Assembly (NCBI RefSeq): GCF_001598235.1
Contig: NZ_BCYO01000010.1
Span: forward strand, 1 to 64,000
DNA: 64,000 nucleotides
Direction of reading: 5' to 3'
Source of the DNA: Polaromonas jejuensis NBRC 106434
GTDB lineage: Bacteria > Pseudomonadota > Gammaproteobacteria > Burkholderiales > Burkholderiaceae_C
Below, piece after piece: positions 44,726 through 54,070 of the stretch. A model generated the notes under the pieces. That model did no database searches. It was not told where the DNA came from and saw nothing but the letters and a program-made list of their open reading frames with translations. A program made the translations under genes and the position numbers. Every line of letters starts with the position of its first letter. The stretch's first letter is position 1.

Positions 44726-45661
44726 ATGAAAAGCATCGTCGTCGCGTCCGCGGCCCATGCCCCCGCAGGCAGTGCGGCCGGCATTGAGCCGCGCCCTGCG
44801 TTCGGGCAGCAAAGCCTGTCGCTAGCCTGGATGATGTGGCCGGCCGTCCTGTTCGTCGGCGCGATGATCATTTTCCCGCTCGTGTACGCGGTGTGGATCT
44901 CGTTGTACGACGCCTCGCTCGGTGCCGAGCCGCGCTTCGTCGGCCTGGGCAACTACCTCGGCCTGATGCAGGACCCGGAGTTCCGCAACGCCTTCAAGGT
45001 GACCTGGCTGCTCTACGGAGCGGCGTTGTCCATGCAACTCGTGCTCGGCACCTGGCTCGGCGTGGTGCTCAACGGCGTGAAGTGGGCGCGCAACCTGGTG
45101 TGCACGATCGCGATCACGCCCTTCATGCTGCCGCCGGTGGTCGTAGGCATGATGGCCATGGTGCTACTCGACCCCTCGGTGGGCATCGTCAACTGGTTCA
45201 TCGGCCTGATCGGAATTCCGCCGCAGCTGTGGCTGGCCCATCCCACCTGGGTGCTGGCCAGCGTGGCGATGGTCGACACCTGGCAGTGGGCACCGTTCGT
45301 GGCGCTGCTCGTGCTGGGCGGCTTGCAGTCTTTGCCAGTCAGTGTGTTCGAAGCGGCCGAAGTCGACGGCGTGATCGGCTGGCGTCGCTTCGTCTTCGTG
45401 ACGTTGCCGCTGCTCGGCCCGACGCTGCTGACTGCGGCGGTGCTGCGCTCGGTGGACCTGCTGCGCTTCTTCGACCTGGTCTTCATCGCCACCCGCGGCG
45501 GCCCGGGCAATGCGTCGACCACGATGAACATGTACGCCTACCAGCAAGGCTTCGAGTTCTCGCGCTTCGGCTGGGCCTCGGCGTCGATGATCACGTTGTC
45601 GCTGGTCGTGCTGTGCACGGTCGTGGTCTTCGCTCGGCTGCGGCGCGCCGTCTCATGGTGA
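44726..45661 (+). CDS. ABC transporter permease (MalF/UgpA-like)
   Basis: A 311-aa permease with about six helices after a hydrophilic N terminus of about 30 residues. The EAA loop reads FEAAEVDGVIGWRRFVFVTLPLLGPTLLT. GGAG lies about 8 bases before the ATG at 44726. The frame extends upstream inside the binding-protein gene, which is a shadow. The stop codon overlaps the next gene's start region (ATGGTGA). Confidence 0.9.
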   Translation: MKSIVVASAAHAPAGSAAGIEPRPAFGQQSLSLAWMMWPAVLFVGAMIIFPLVYAVWISLYDASLGAEPRFVGLGNYLGLMQDPEFRNAFKVTWLLYGAALSMQLVLGTWLGVVLNGVKWARNLVCTIAITPFMLPPVVVGMMAMVLLDPSVGIVNWFIGLIGIPPQLWLAHPTWVLASVAMVDTWQWAPFVALLVLGGLQSLPVSVFEAAEVDGVIGWRRFVFVTLPLLGPTLLTAAVLRSVDLLRFFDLVFIATRGGPGNASTTMNMYAYQQGFEFSRFGWASASMITLSLVVLCTVVVFARLRRAVSW

Positions 45662-45669
45662 GGTCTTCG

Positions 45670-46512
45670 ATGAGCCATTCTTCCGCGTCCCCCTTGCGCC
45701 CTCGCAGCGCGCTCTCGCTGCTGGTCGGGCGGCTGCAGGTCATCCTGATGCTGATGGTGGTGCTGCTGCCGATCGCCTGGATGCTGCTGGCCTCGTTCAA
45801 GCACAGCGTCGACGTGATGAGCTTGCCGCCCAAACTGTTCAACGTGCCCACGCTGGACAACTACCGCGAGCTCCTTGTCCGCACCGATTTCCTGCACAAC
45901 ACCTGGAACAGCCTGGTCGTGGCCACCGGCGCCACGGTCCTGGGTCTGGTCTTGGCCATTCCTGCGGCGTTCGCGATCTCCTGGCACCGCATGACCTGGC
46001 CAGCGACGCTGACGCTGTTCGCCCGGATGGCGCCCGGCACGCTGTTCCTGCTGCCCTGGTTCGTGCTGTTCTCCAAGCTCGACCTCGTGGGCAGCTACAC
46101 GGTGCTGATCCTCACGCACGGCGCGATCACGGTGCCGGTGGCGCTGTGGACGCTGCTGCCGTACTTCGACGGCGTGCCGCGCGCGCTCATCGAATCGGGT
46201 CAGATCGACGGTTGCCGGCCGTACAGCATCCTGCTGCGCATCGTGCTGCCGCTGGTGGTTCCGGGCGTCGTGGTGGCGGCGATCCTGTGCTTCGTTTTCA
46301 CCTGGAACTACTTCCTGTTCGCGCTGGCGCTGTCGGGCTTCGACACAAAGACCGCCATCGTCGCATCGTTCAATTTCGTCGGCGAGGGCGTCACCAACTG
46401 GGGCGCGCTGATGGCCGCTGCCTCTATGATCGCGCTGCCGCCTCTGGTGCTCGCGCTGCTGGTGCAGCGGCGTCTGGTGTCCGGCCTCGCGGTCGGCGCC
46501 GTGAAGGGATAA
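45670..46512 (+). CDS. ABC transporter permease (MalG/UgpE-like)
   Basis: A 280-aa permease, second subunit of the importer, with about six helices. The EAA loop reads RALIESGQIDGCRPYSILLRIVLPLVVPG. The ATG at 45670 has GAGG six bases upstream; a GTG at 45658 is also in frame and overlaps the preceding stop (GTGA). Confidence 0.9.
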   Translation: MSHSSASPLRPRSALSLLVGRLQVILMLMVVLLPIAWMLLASFKHSVDVMSLPPKLFNVPTLDNYRELLVRTDFLHNTWNSLVVATGATVLGLVLAIPAAFAISWHRMTWPATLTLFARMAPGTLFLLPWFVLFSKLDLVGSYTVLILTHGAITVPVALWTLLPYFDGVPRALIESGQIDGCRPYSILLRIVLPLVVPGVVVAAILCFVFTWNYFLFALALSGFDTKTAIVASFNFVGEGVTNWGALMAAASMIALPPLVLALLVQRRLVSGLAVGAVKG

Positions 46513-46517
46513 ATAGC

Positions 46518-47570
<1,053 letters not shown>

Positions 47571-47780
47571 ACGAGGGGCGGCAGGGATTCATGTAAAAAA
47601 ACTGTTTGCGCCGATGCCAATTTGAGCAGTTTGAGTGGCATGTGCCGACTTTGCACTGAGCATGGTATTTACTCGGAGCAGGTTTTCCTGTGTGCTCAAC
47701 AGAAGAATTGCTCTGGTCATTTGGAGATCGGCCCATGGGGTTCATATACGGACACCCCTGTGTCTGTGATCGTCACAATT
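47571..47780. other. Gap upstream of the second ABC operon
   Basis: AT-richer, unannotated stretch. Short overlapping open frames (47622-47840 and 47690-47890) have no ribosome site and run into the promoter region. A TGTGA-TCG-TCACA inverted repeat (47765-47777) lies 4 bases before the -35 box; its 3-base spacer rules out a normal CRP site. Confidence 0.45.
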
Positions 47781-47825
47781 TTGACACTTTGCCGCATCAA
47801 AATACCATCTATGAACACGTGTTCA
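47781..47825 (+). promoter_or_regulatory. Sigma70-type promoter with a LacI-like operator
   Basis: TTGACA (47781-47786) lies 16 bases before TACCAT (47803-47808). A perfect 14-bp palindrome, TGAACACGTGTTCA (47812-47825), follows three bases later and would cover the transcription start. Its central CG and symmetry are typical of LacI-family operators. The LacI-type gene at 54063 is in the operon this promoter should drive, so self-regulation is likely. Confidence 0.68.
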
Positions 47826-47883
47826 CATTGGATGGGGTAGCTTTGTCGACTCCTGGATTGACCTTGAATATCGGAGAAAACGC

Positions 47884-49248
47884 ATGGTGACGACCAAATC
47901 GGTCAAACGGATTCTGAAGCATGGCCTTCTGGTCGCCTCGATGACCTGTGCAGGCCTGGCGTACGCCGCTGACTACAAGATCTCGGTGGTTGCGGGCGGC
48001 TCCGGCCCCAATGACAGTTACCGCGTGGACGCGATCGAGATGGCCGCTGACCTGCTGATGAAAGAGGCAGCTGCCAAGGGCGAGCCCCTCCACATCACCG
48101 TCGAAAAACGCAGCTATCCCGACTGGGACAACTTCAAGCAGGCAGTCACGCTCGCGGCCGAATCCGGGAAAGCGCCCAACATCGTGGTGACCGGCCATGA
48201 AGATATCGCGTCCTGGGCGCAGTCCGGCCTGATCGTACCGATCGAAGACTATCTCGATATGGCTTCCTGGCCGATCAACAGCCTCTACCCGAACCTGCTC
48301 AAGGTCGCGTCGTTCAATGGCAAGGTCTACGGCCTGCCGCAGGACACGGAGGCCCGCCCTTTCTTCGCGTGGAAAAACCATCTCAAGCAAATCGGTTACA
48401 CCGACAAGATGATCGAAGCGCTGCCGAACAAGGTCAAATCCGGCGACTACACGCTATACAGCATGCTGAACGATGCCAAGAAGGCGCAGGACAAGGGCCT
48501 CGTGGCGCCGGGCTACGGCTTCTATCCCCGTCCCACCAGCGGTCCGGACTACTGGCAGTTTTATGTGAGCTTCGGCGGCCAGGTGCAGGACCCCAAAACC
48601 GGCCGGCTGGTCTTTGACAAGCAAGCCGCACTCAAGACCTATCAGTTCTTCATCGACGCAGTGAAGATGGGTGTGACGCGCAAGAACCACTTGGGCACCC
48701 CCTGGGATCAGTGGTACCACGAGGTCGCCACCGGCAAGGTGGCCTTCTGGAATGGCGGCACCTGGCACTATGCGCGCTACACGAGCAAGGAAGGCCTGAA
48801 GGACTTTTTCGCCAACATCCAGTTCAGCCTGATTCCCGCCGGCGACAAGACAGGCAAAGCCAATACGCTGAGCCACCCCGTCGTCTACCTGATCACCAAG
48901 CAGGGTGATGACGCGCAGAAGGAGATCGCGGCCAAGCTTGTCGCCATCGCCTCCGAGCCGCGGATCAACGCCTTGCATGCGATCAAGTCGGCCCATCTGG
49001 GAATCAGCCCGCAGGAGGCGAACATCGGTCTGTACCGCAGCGACCGCTGGGCCACGGCAGCAACCGCGAGGCTCCTGCCGTACGCCTACGCGATGCCGAA
49101 CGATACCGACCTGGGCAACTTGTGGAACAGCTACTGGAAGGGCCTGGAAGCGGCCTGGAGCGGCAAGAAAACGGCACAAGAGGCTGTGACGGATGCCGAG
49201 AAGGAAATTCGCGGCGGCAACCTGGCCAACAGGGTTGTGATCCGATAA
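47884..49248 (+). CDS. ABC transporter solute-binding protein, family 1 (UgpB/MalE-like)
   Basis: A 454-aa periplasmic protein. The leader MVTTKSVKRILKHGLLVASMTCAGLAYA is cleaved near residue 28. Mature start DYKISVVAGGSGPNDSYRVDAIEMAADLLMKEAAAKGEPLHITVEKRSYPDWDNFKQAVTLAAESGKAPNIVVTGHEDIASWAQSG. The tryptophan-rich middle (WDQWYHEVATGKVAFWNGGTWHY) is typical for sugar or glycerophosphodiester ligands. A CGGAGAAAACGC site precedes the ATG. First gene of the phosphodiester cassette; the ligand is inferred from the catabolic genes behind it. Confidence 0.88.
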   Translation: MVTTKSVKRILKHGLLVASMTCAGLAYAADYKISVVAGGSGPNDSYRVDAIEMAADLLMKEAAAKGEPLHITVEKRSYPDWDNFKQAVTLAAESGKAPNIVVTGHEDIASWAQSGLIVPIEDYLDMASWPINSLYPNLLKVASFNGKVYGLPQDTEARPFFAWKNHLKQIGYTDKMIEALPNKVKSGDYTLYSMLNDAKKAQDKGLVAPGYGFYPRPTSGPDYWQFYVSFGGQVQDPKTGRLVFDKQAALKTYQFFIDAVKMGVTRKNHLGTPWDQWYHEVATGKVAFWNGGTWHYARYTSKEGLKDFFANIQFSLIPAGDKTGKANTLSHPVVYLITKQGDDAQKEIAAKLVAIASEPRINALHAIKSAHLGISPQEANIGLYRSDRWATAATARLLPYAYAMPNDTDLGNLWNSYWKGLEAAWSGKKTAQEAVTDAEKEIRGGNLANRVVIR

Positions 49249-49256
49249 CAAGGCGC

Positions 49257-49308
49257 CTCTGAACAGATTGTCAGAGCCCCCAGAACGCCAGGCGATGATC
49301 CGCCTGGC
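49257..49308 (+). promoter_or_regulatory. Two hairpins after the binding-protein gene
   Basis: CTCTGA with TCAGAG (49257-49276, 8-base loop), and GCCAGGCG with CGCCTGGC (49287-49308, 6-base loop). Neither is followed by a T run. As after the SBP gene at 33490, these probably stabilise the binding-protein mRNA. Confidence 0.55.
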
Positions 49309-49324
49309 CCCACCGAAATAAAGC

Positions 49325-50638
49325 ATGATGAAGAGATCACATACATTGGGGCTGGCGATGCTTGCGCCGGCACTGATCTTTGTGCTGCTGTTCTTTCTGT
49401 TGCCGGTCGTCATGACCGCCGTTTTCTCATTGACCAACATGAGTACGGCCACTGGCATCAGTAATGGCACCTACCAGATCTCACCTTCGGCATTGAAGAG
49501 CTTGTCCAGTGAATTCGACCTGCCGGATCTGGCCAACAAACTGAGTGAAACCCGCTACACCGTTGATCGCAAGGGACTGGATGCGCTCAAAGCCAGCGGG
49601 GGCGATCAGGGCTTTGTGAATGAAATCGACACAAATCTCCTGGGACGCAGTTATGAACAGCGTCGGGATATCGAGGGCGCATTGCGCGACCTGCGCAACA
49701 GCCCGGCGAATATTCGGGAGGTCAAAAAAGTTGCGGACGTATTCCAGCGTTCGGTGGGCACAACGAAGTTCGAAAGTGCCGAGTCCTTGCTTGAAGCGAT
49801 CTCCCGCGCCGGCGTGTCGCTCAGGCCCGCAGAGCAACGAGCCGTCGCCACGGCGAGCTACACCGGATGGGCATGGACGACCGACAACTACAAGCGCATG
49901 ACGTCGACCCCGGACACCCGAAAGATACTGACCAATACCCTGCTGTATGTTTTCGGCACTCTGAGTCTTTTCAACATTGGCTTTGCCCTGGTGCTGGCCA
50001 TTTCAACCCACTATCTGCCTCAAAAGCCAGCCGGCTGGATTCGCGGCATCTGGTTGCTGCCGCGTATCACACCGCCGGTGCTGTATGTGCTGCTCTGGAA
50101 GTGGTTTGCGTGGGACACAGGTTTCATTTCGGCTGTGATGTCGGCGTTCGGCGTACCGGCCCGAAACTGGATGCTCGACTCCACCGCCAACACCTGGACA
50201 TTCGTGATCCTGATCAATGGTTTTGTCGGGGCTTCGATGGGCATGCTGGTGTTCTCATCGGCCATCAATGCGATTCCGAAAAGCCAGTTCTGGGCCAGCG
50301 ATGTCGACGGAGCCAACCGCCTCCAGCAGATCCGCTACATCGTTCTGCCGCAACTGCGTTGGCCAATTCTGTTCGTGACGTGCTACCAGACCCTTTCGTT
50401 GCTGACGTCGTTCGAATACATCCTGCTGGCCACCGATGGCGGTCCCGGGGGCACGACCGAGGTCTGGGCCCTGCACGCCTTTCACACCGCGCTGCGCAAC
50501 TACGCCGGCAACCTGCAGTACGGCTATGGCGCCGCACTCGCGATGATTCTCGTCTGCATCGGCCTGTTCCTGTCCGCCCTTTACCTGAAGCTGTTCCGTT
50601 TCAAGGAATTGGTTGCCAAGCCGCGAATCGAGATCTAG
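49325..50638 (+). CDS. ABC transporter permease with long periplasmic insertion (MalF-like)
   Basis: A 437-aa permease, about 130 residues longer than usual. After the first helix (residues about 8-35) a mainly hydrophilic stretch (about residues 40-190) precedes the second helix near LLYVFGTLSLFNIGFALVLAIS. This insertion holds LSETRYTVDRKGLDALKASGGDQGFVNEID and RDIEGALRDLRNSPANIREVKKVADVFQRS, and lies where MalF carries its P2 domain. The EAA loop reads WASDVDGANRLQQIRYIVLPQLRWP. The start could be the first or second M of MMKRSH. Confidence 0.88.
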   Translation: MMKRSHTLGLAMLAPALIFVLLFFLLPVVMTAVFSLTNMSTATGISNGTYQISPSALKSLSSEFDLPDLANKLSETRYTVDRKGLDALKASGGDQGFVNEIDTNLLGRSYEQRRDIEGALRDLRNSPANIREVKKVADVFQRSVGTTKFESAESLLEAISRAGVSLRPAEQRAVATASYTGWAWTTDNYKRMTSTPDTRKILTNTLLYVFGTLSLFNIGFALVLAISTHYLPQKPAGWIRGIWLLPRITPPVLYVLLWKWFAWDTGFISAVMSAFGVPARNWMLDSTANTWTFVILINGFVGASMGMLVFSSAINAIPKSQFWASDVDGANRLQQIRYIVLPQLRWPILFVTCYQTLSLLTSFEYILLATDGGPGGTTEVWALHAFHTALRNYAGNLQYGYGAALAMILVCIGLFLSALYLKLFRFKELVAKPRIEI

Positions 50639-50647
50639 GAGGAGCCG

Positions 50648-51472
50648 ATGTCTCACCACCGATCAAACACCTTGCTGCTCGCCGTTTTCAGCCTGCTGAG
50701 CGCGCCGCTGTTCCTGATGTACGCGTATCTGTTCATCGATACGTTTTCCAACACCCGGGCGGGTGAGCTTCTTCCCCACCAGTTCACGCTGGAGCATTGG
50801 CGCTTCCTGTGGCAGGACCTTCCAGGGAAACCGGGTATCTGGAGCGTGACATTGAATACGCTGGTTTTCGCCACGGTCACCACTTTGCTGGTTCTGGTGG
50901 TTTCCTCCGCCGCCGCCTATGCGTTGTCACGCCTGAACATGCCTCTGAGACGGTTCTTTCTGGGGGGCGTGATGGTTTTGCATGCCTTTCCGACCGTCAC
51001 GCTGCTGATCGCGACATTCCTGATCCTGCAGTATGTCGGCCTTTACGACACCATCCTCGGCGTGATTATCGTGAAGACCTCGCTCGAACTCCCGTTCGGT
51101 ATCTGGATTCTGAAGGGCTTTTACGACACCGTTCCCTGGGAGATTGAAATGGCTGCCATCCAGGATGGTGCCAGCCGTTTCCGGGTCTGGCGCGAAATCG
51201 TCTTGCCGCTGGTCAGGCCGGCTCTGGTGTCGCTCGGAATCTTCTCCTTCCTGGCGGGGTGGAGCGAATACCTGCTTCCGCAGGTGCTGGCCCCCGGAAA
51301 CAACGCGCAGGTGTTGTCCGTTTATCTCGCCGGGCTGATCGCCGACGATAACAACTTCGACATGGCGACATTCAAATCCGTTGGACTGTTCTATGCCGCA
51401 CCGGTCATGATTCTGTTCGTGATCTTCCAGAAGCAGTTGATGAATATGTATGGTGGAGGGAATAAAGGCTAA
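50648..51472 (+). CDS. ABC transporter permease (MalG/UgpE-like)
   Basis: A 274-aa second permease. Six helices; EAA loop EIEMAAIQDGASRFRVWREIVLPLVRPALVS. AGGAGGAGCCG lies before the ATG, 9 bases after the upstream stop. The stop overlaps the ATPase start (TAATG), so the genes are translationally coupled. Confidence 0.92.
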   Translation: MSHHRSNTLLLAVFSLLSAPLFLMYAYLFIDTFSNTRAGELLPHQFTLEHWRFLWQDLPGKPGIWSVTLNTLVFATVTTLLVLVVSSAAAYALSRLNMPLRRFFLGGVMVLHAFPTVTLLIATFLILQYVGLYDTILGVIIVKTSLELPFGIWILKGFYDTVPWEIEMAAIQDGASRFRVWREIVLPLVRPALVSLGIFSFLAGWSEYLLPQVLAPGNNAQVLSVYLAGLIADDNNFDMATFKSVGLFYAAPVMILFVIFQKQLMNMYGGGNKG

Positions 51473-52533
51473 TGGGTATCCAGATCCGTAATTTGACGAA
51501 AAGGTTCGGCGACACCGCCGTCATCGAAAACATGAACCTGGACATCGCGCCGGGTGAGATGGTAGCGCTGCTCGGTCCGTCCGGCTGCGGCAAGTCCACC
51601 ACCTTGTTCGCGGTCAGCGGCATCCATCGAGTGGATGACGGCCAGATTCTGATTTCCAGTCGGGATGTGACGCATGCCCCGCCGCAACAACGCAATGTCG
51701 GCGTGACCTTTCAGTCCTATGCACTGTACCCGCACATGACGGTGGAGCAGAACATCGGATTTCCGCTGAAGGTCCGAGGGGAAACCGCTGCCGAGGTCAG
51801 GCGCAAGGTCGCGGAAATCGCCGAACTCGTGCGCATCGACGACCTCCTTCAGCGCAAACCGGCCGCGCTGTCCGGTGGTCAGCAGCAACGCGTGTCGCTG
51901 GCACGGGCCATTGTCCGCCGGCCTGATGTGTTGCTGATGGATGAACCCCTGGCCAACCTCGACGCCAACCTGCGCATCGAGATGCGCACCGAAATCCGCC
52001 GGATTCAGCAGGAATCCGGCATCACCGCCATCCTGGTCACGCACGATCAGGTCGAGGCGATGAGCATGTGTGATCGCATCGCGCTCATGCAACACGGCAG
52101 GGTCGTGCAGGTCGATACGGCGGTACAGATGTACAACAACCCGACCCATGCCTTTGTCGCCGGGTTTCTGGGCAATCCACCGATCTCTTTTCTGGATGGT
52201 GCTCTGGACACACAGCGTTTTGTCCATGAGAGCGCGCAGGTCGCCCTCGCGCTTGATGCGATGCCCGATGGCGGGCGCCGAAAGGTCCGGGTGGGATTGC
52301 GCCCCGAACACGTGGAGCTGAAATCAGCAGGCGCGAACCACGCGATCGTCAGCTTCATTGAACATCAGGGTCGTGAAATCCTGTACGACCTGAAGCTCTC
52401 GAGCGGCGACGTCGTCCGCACCATTCAATCTGCCAAGGGGGATCTCAAGCTCGGTGAGGCAGTCCGCTGGCATGTCGCACCTGAACATGTTCTGGTCTTC
52501 GATGAAAAGGGAGATCGTCTGCATGTCGCGTGA
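51472..52533 (+). CDS. ABC transporter ATP-binding protein (UgpC/MalK-like)
   Basis: A 353-aa ATPase. Walker A GPSGCGKST near residue 36, Q-loop VGVTFQSYALYPH, signature LSGGQQQRVSLARAI, Walker B VLLMDEPLANLDANLR, and VTHDQVEAMSMCD. The C-terminal TOBE domain has VGLRPEHVEL. UgpC-type proteins of glycerol-phosphate importers interact with phosphodiesterases, a point of interest because the next gene, overlapping by 11 bases, is a phosphodiesterase. Confidence 0.94.
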   Translation: MGIQIRNLTKRFGDTAVIENMNLDIAPGEMVALLGPSGCGKSTTLFAVSGIHRVDDGQILISSRDVTHAPPQQRNVGVTFQSYALYPHMTVEQNIGFPLKVRGETAAEVRRKVAEIAELVRIDDLLQRKPAALSGGQQQRVSLARAIVRRPDVLLMDEPLANLDANLRIEMRTEIRRIQQESGITAILVTHDQVEAMSMCDRIALMQHGRVVQVDTAVQMYNNPTHAFVAGFLGNPPISFLDGALDTQRFVHESAQVALALDAMPDGGRRKVRVGLRPEHVELKSAGANHAIVSFIEHQGREILYDLKLSSGDVVRTIQSAKGDLKLGEAVRWHVAPEHVLVFDEKGDRLHVA

Positions 52534-54070
52534 ACAACGGCGGAGCTTGCTCGCAGGACTCACACGGCCCAAGCCGCTGTGCATTGCCCATCGGGGAGCC
52601 AGCGGCCACCGGCTCGAAAATACCCTGGAAGCCTTCGAGCTGGCGGCCCGTCTGAACGCCGACATGTGGGAGATCGATGTTCAGTTGACAGCCGATGGTG
52701 TCTGCGTGGTCAGTCACGACGACAACCTGAACAAGAACGCCGGCGTGGATGTCCGGATTCAGGACGTGTCGTACGAGCGGCTGAGGGCGTATCGGCTGCA
52801 CAACGGGGAGCCGGTCCCCAGCGTTCGCGAAGTCATCCAACTGGCCAGGCAAACAGGTTGTGGCCTGTATATCGAGTTGAAGGCCGAAGGCTCGGGGCCG
52901 AAAGTGGTGGATCTGCTGAAGGAGATGAACTTCAGCAACGTGGTGATCGGCTCTTTCAAGACATCACGCCTGGCCGAACTGGCCGCGCTGCACTGCCCCT
53001 ACCCCTTGTCGGTGCTGGTGCCAGCCGGCGCAGACCCGTTTTCCCTGGCCGAGACCGGCTGCGCCGACATGATCCACCTTTGCTGGGAAAAGGCATCTGA
53101 TACGCCGCATGAACTGCTGAGCGACGAATTGATCGCCAAGGCCCAGGCGCGTCAGTTGCCGATTGTCATCTGGCACGAGGAACGTGCGAACGAAATCGCC
53201 CGGCTCATGCGGATGCCGGTATGGGGGATCTGCAGTGACCTGCCGGAAATGGTCAGCGCTTATCACCCGCATCCGGACAACCCTATCCAGATCGTCTGCC
53301 ACCGCGGTGCGAACACCATCGCACCCGAGAACACCTTGGCCAGCGCAGAACTCGGATACCGCATGGGTGCCGAGACCATCGAACTGGATCTGAACACCAC
53401 GGCCGACGGGCAACTGGTGGTGATTCATGATGACACCCTTGACAGAACCACCAATCTGAACGGGCCGGTCTGTCAACGCACCTTGGCGGAATTGTCGCTG
53501 TGTGACGCGGGCTCATGGTTTCACCCGAATTACCGTACCGAGGAGGTCAGTGCCTTCGTTACTTACCTGGCGCTGGCCGATCGTTACCAGAAGTCGTTGT
53601 TCGTCGAACTCAAGGCCGCGAACGCGGGCCGCGTGATGGAGGAAGTGGCGGCGCGCAATGCGTGGTCGCGCTGCTTTTTCTGGAGCTTCGACTTCGCCAG
53701 CGTCGACCTGATTCAGTCCAACTATCCGCAGGCCAGAGTGATGCGGCGGCGTCAGGACTATCCCAACCTTGCGGTTCTGCTGGCGACAGGTACGCCCTAT
53801 GTCGTGGAATACGACCACCTGATCGATGACTTGTCCGAGTTCGCGCAGTGCCGCGCCTCGGGTGCAAAGGTGATGGTCCGCTTCTTTGCGGACCAGCTCG
53901 ACGCGGCCGTTGCCCTGATCGGCCTGAAGCCCGATATGGTGAACATTGATGATCCGTTCACCTTCAGCCGGGCCTATGGGATCTGGCTGAAATCCGGGTA
54001 TCCGGGTATCGCGACGCCGTGTGAAGAATCCCAATCCATTCAAATAGCAGGTAGAACGCAGGATGCCTAA
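52523..54070 (+). CDS. Tandem two-domain glycerophosphodiester phosphodiesterase
   Basis: A 515-aa protein made of two GDPD domains. Domain 1 (about residues 15-230): H23-R-G, E32-N, E50/D52 and H65-D-D. Domain 2 (about residues 255-490): H260-R-G, E269-N, E287/D289 and H302-D-D followed by LDRTTN. Both keep the full catalytic and calcium/metal set, so both may be active. No signal peptide is seen, so it acts in the cytoplasm after import. GDPDs split phosphodiesters to a phosphomonoester and an alcohol. GGGAG lies 9 bases before the ATG at 52523; ATG 52502 is an alternative. It overlaps the ATPase gene by 11 bases and LacI by 8. Confidence 0.93.
   Translation: MSREQRRSLLAGLTRPKPLCIAHRGASGHRLENTLEAFELAARLNADMWEIDVQLTADGVCVVSHDDNLNKNAGVDVRIQDVSYERLRAYRLHNGEPVPSVREVIQLARQTGCGLYIELKAEGSGPKVVDLLKEMNFSNVVIGSFKTSRLAELAALHCPYPLSVLVPAGADPFSLAETGCADMIHLCWEKASDTPHELLSDELIAKAQARQLPIVIWHEERANEIARLMRMPVWGICSDLPEMVSAYHPHPDNPIQIVCHRGANTIAPENTLASAELGYRMGAETIELDLNTTADGQLVVIHDDTLDRTTNLNGPVCQRTLAELSLCDAGSWFHPNYRTEEVSAFVTYLALADRYQKSLFVELKAANAGRVMEEVAARNAWSRCFFWSFDFASVDLIQSNYPQARVMRRRQDYPNLAVLLATGTPYVVEYDHLIDDLSEFAQCRASGAKVMVRFFADQLDAAVALIGLKPDMVNIDDPFTFSRAYGIWLKSGYPGIATPCEESQSIQIAGRTQDA

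Noticed and set aside
47765-47777. TGTGA-TCG-TCACA as a CRP site
   Set aside because: CRP half-sites need a 6-base spacer; here it is 3, so this is not a CRP box, though another regulator may use it.
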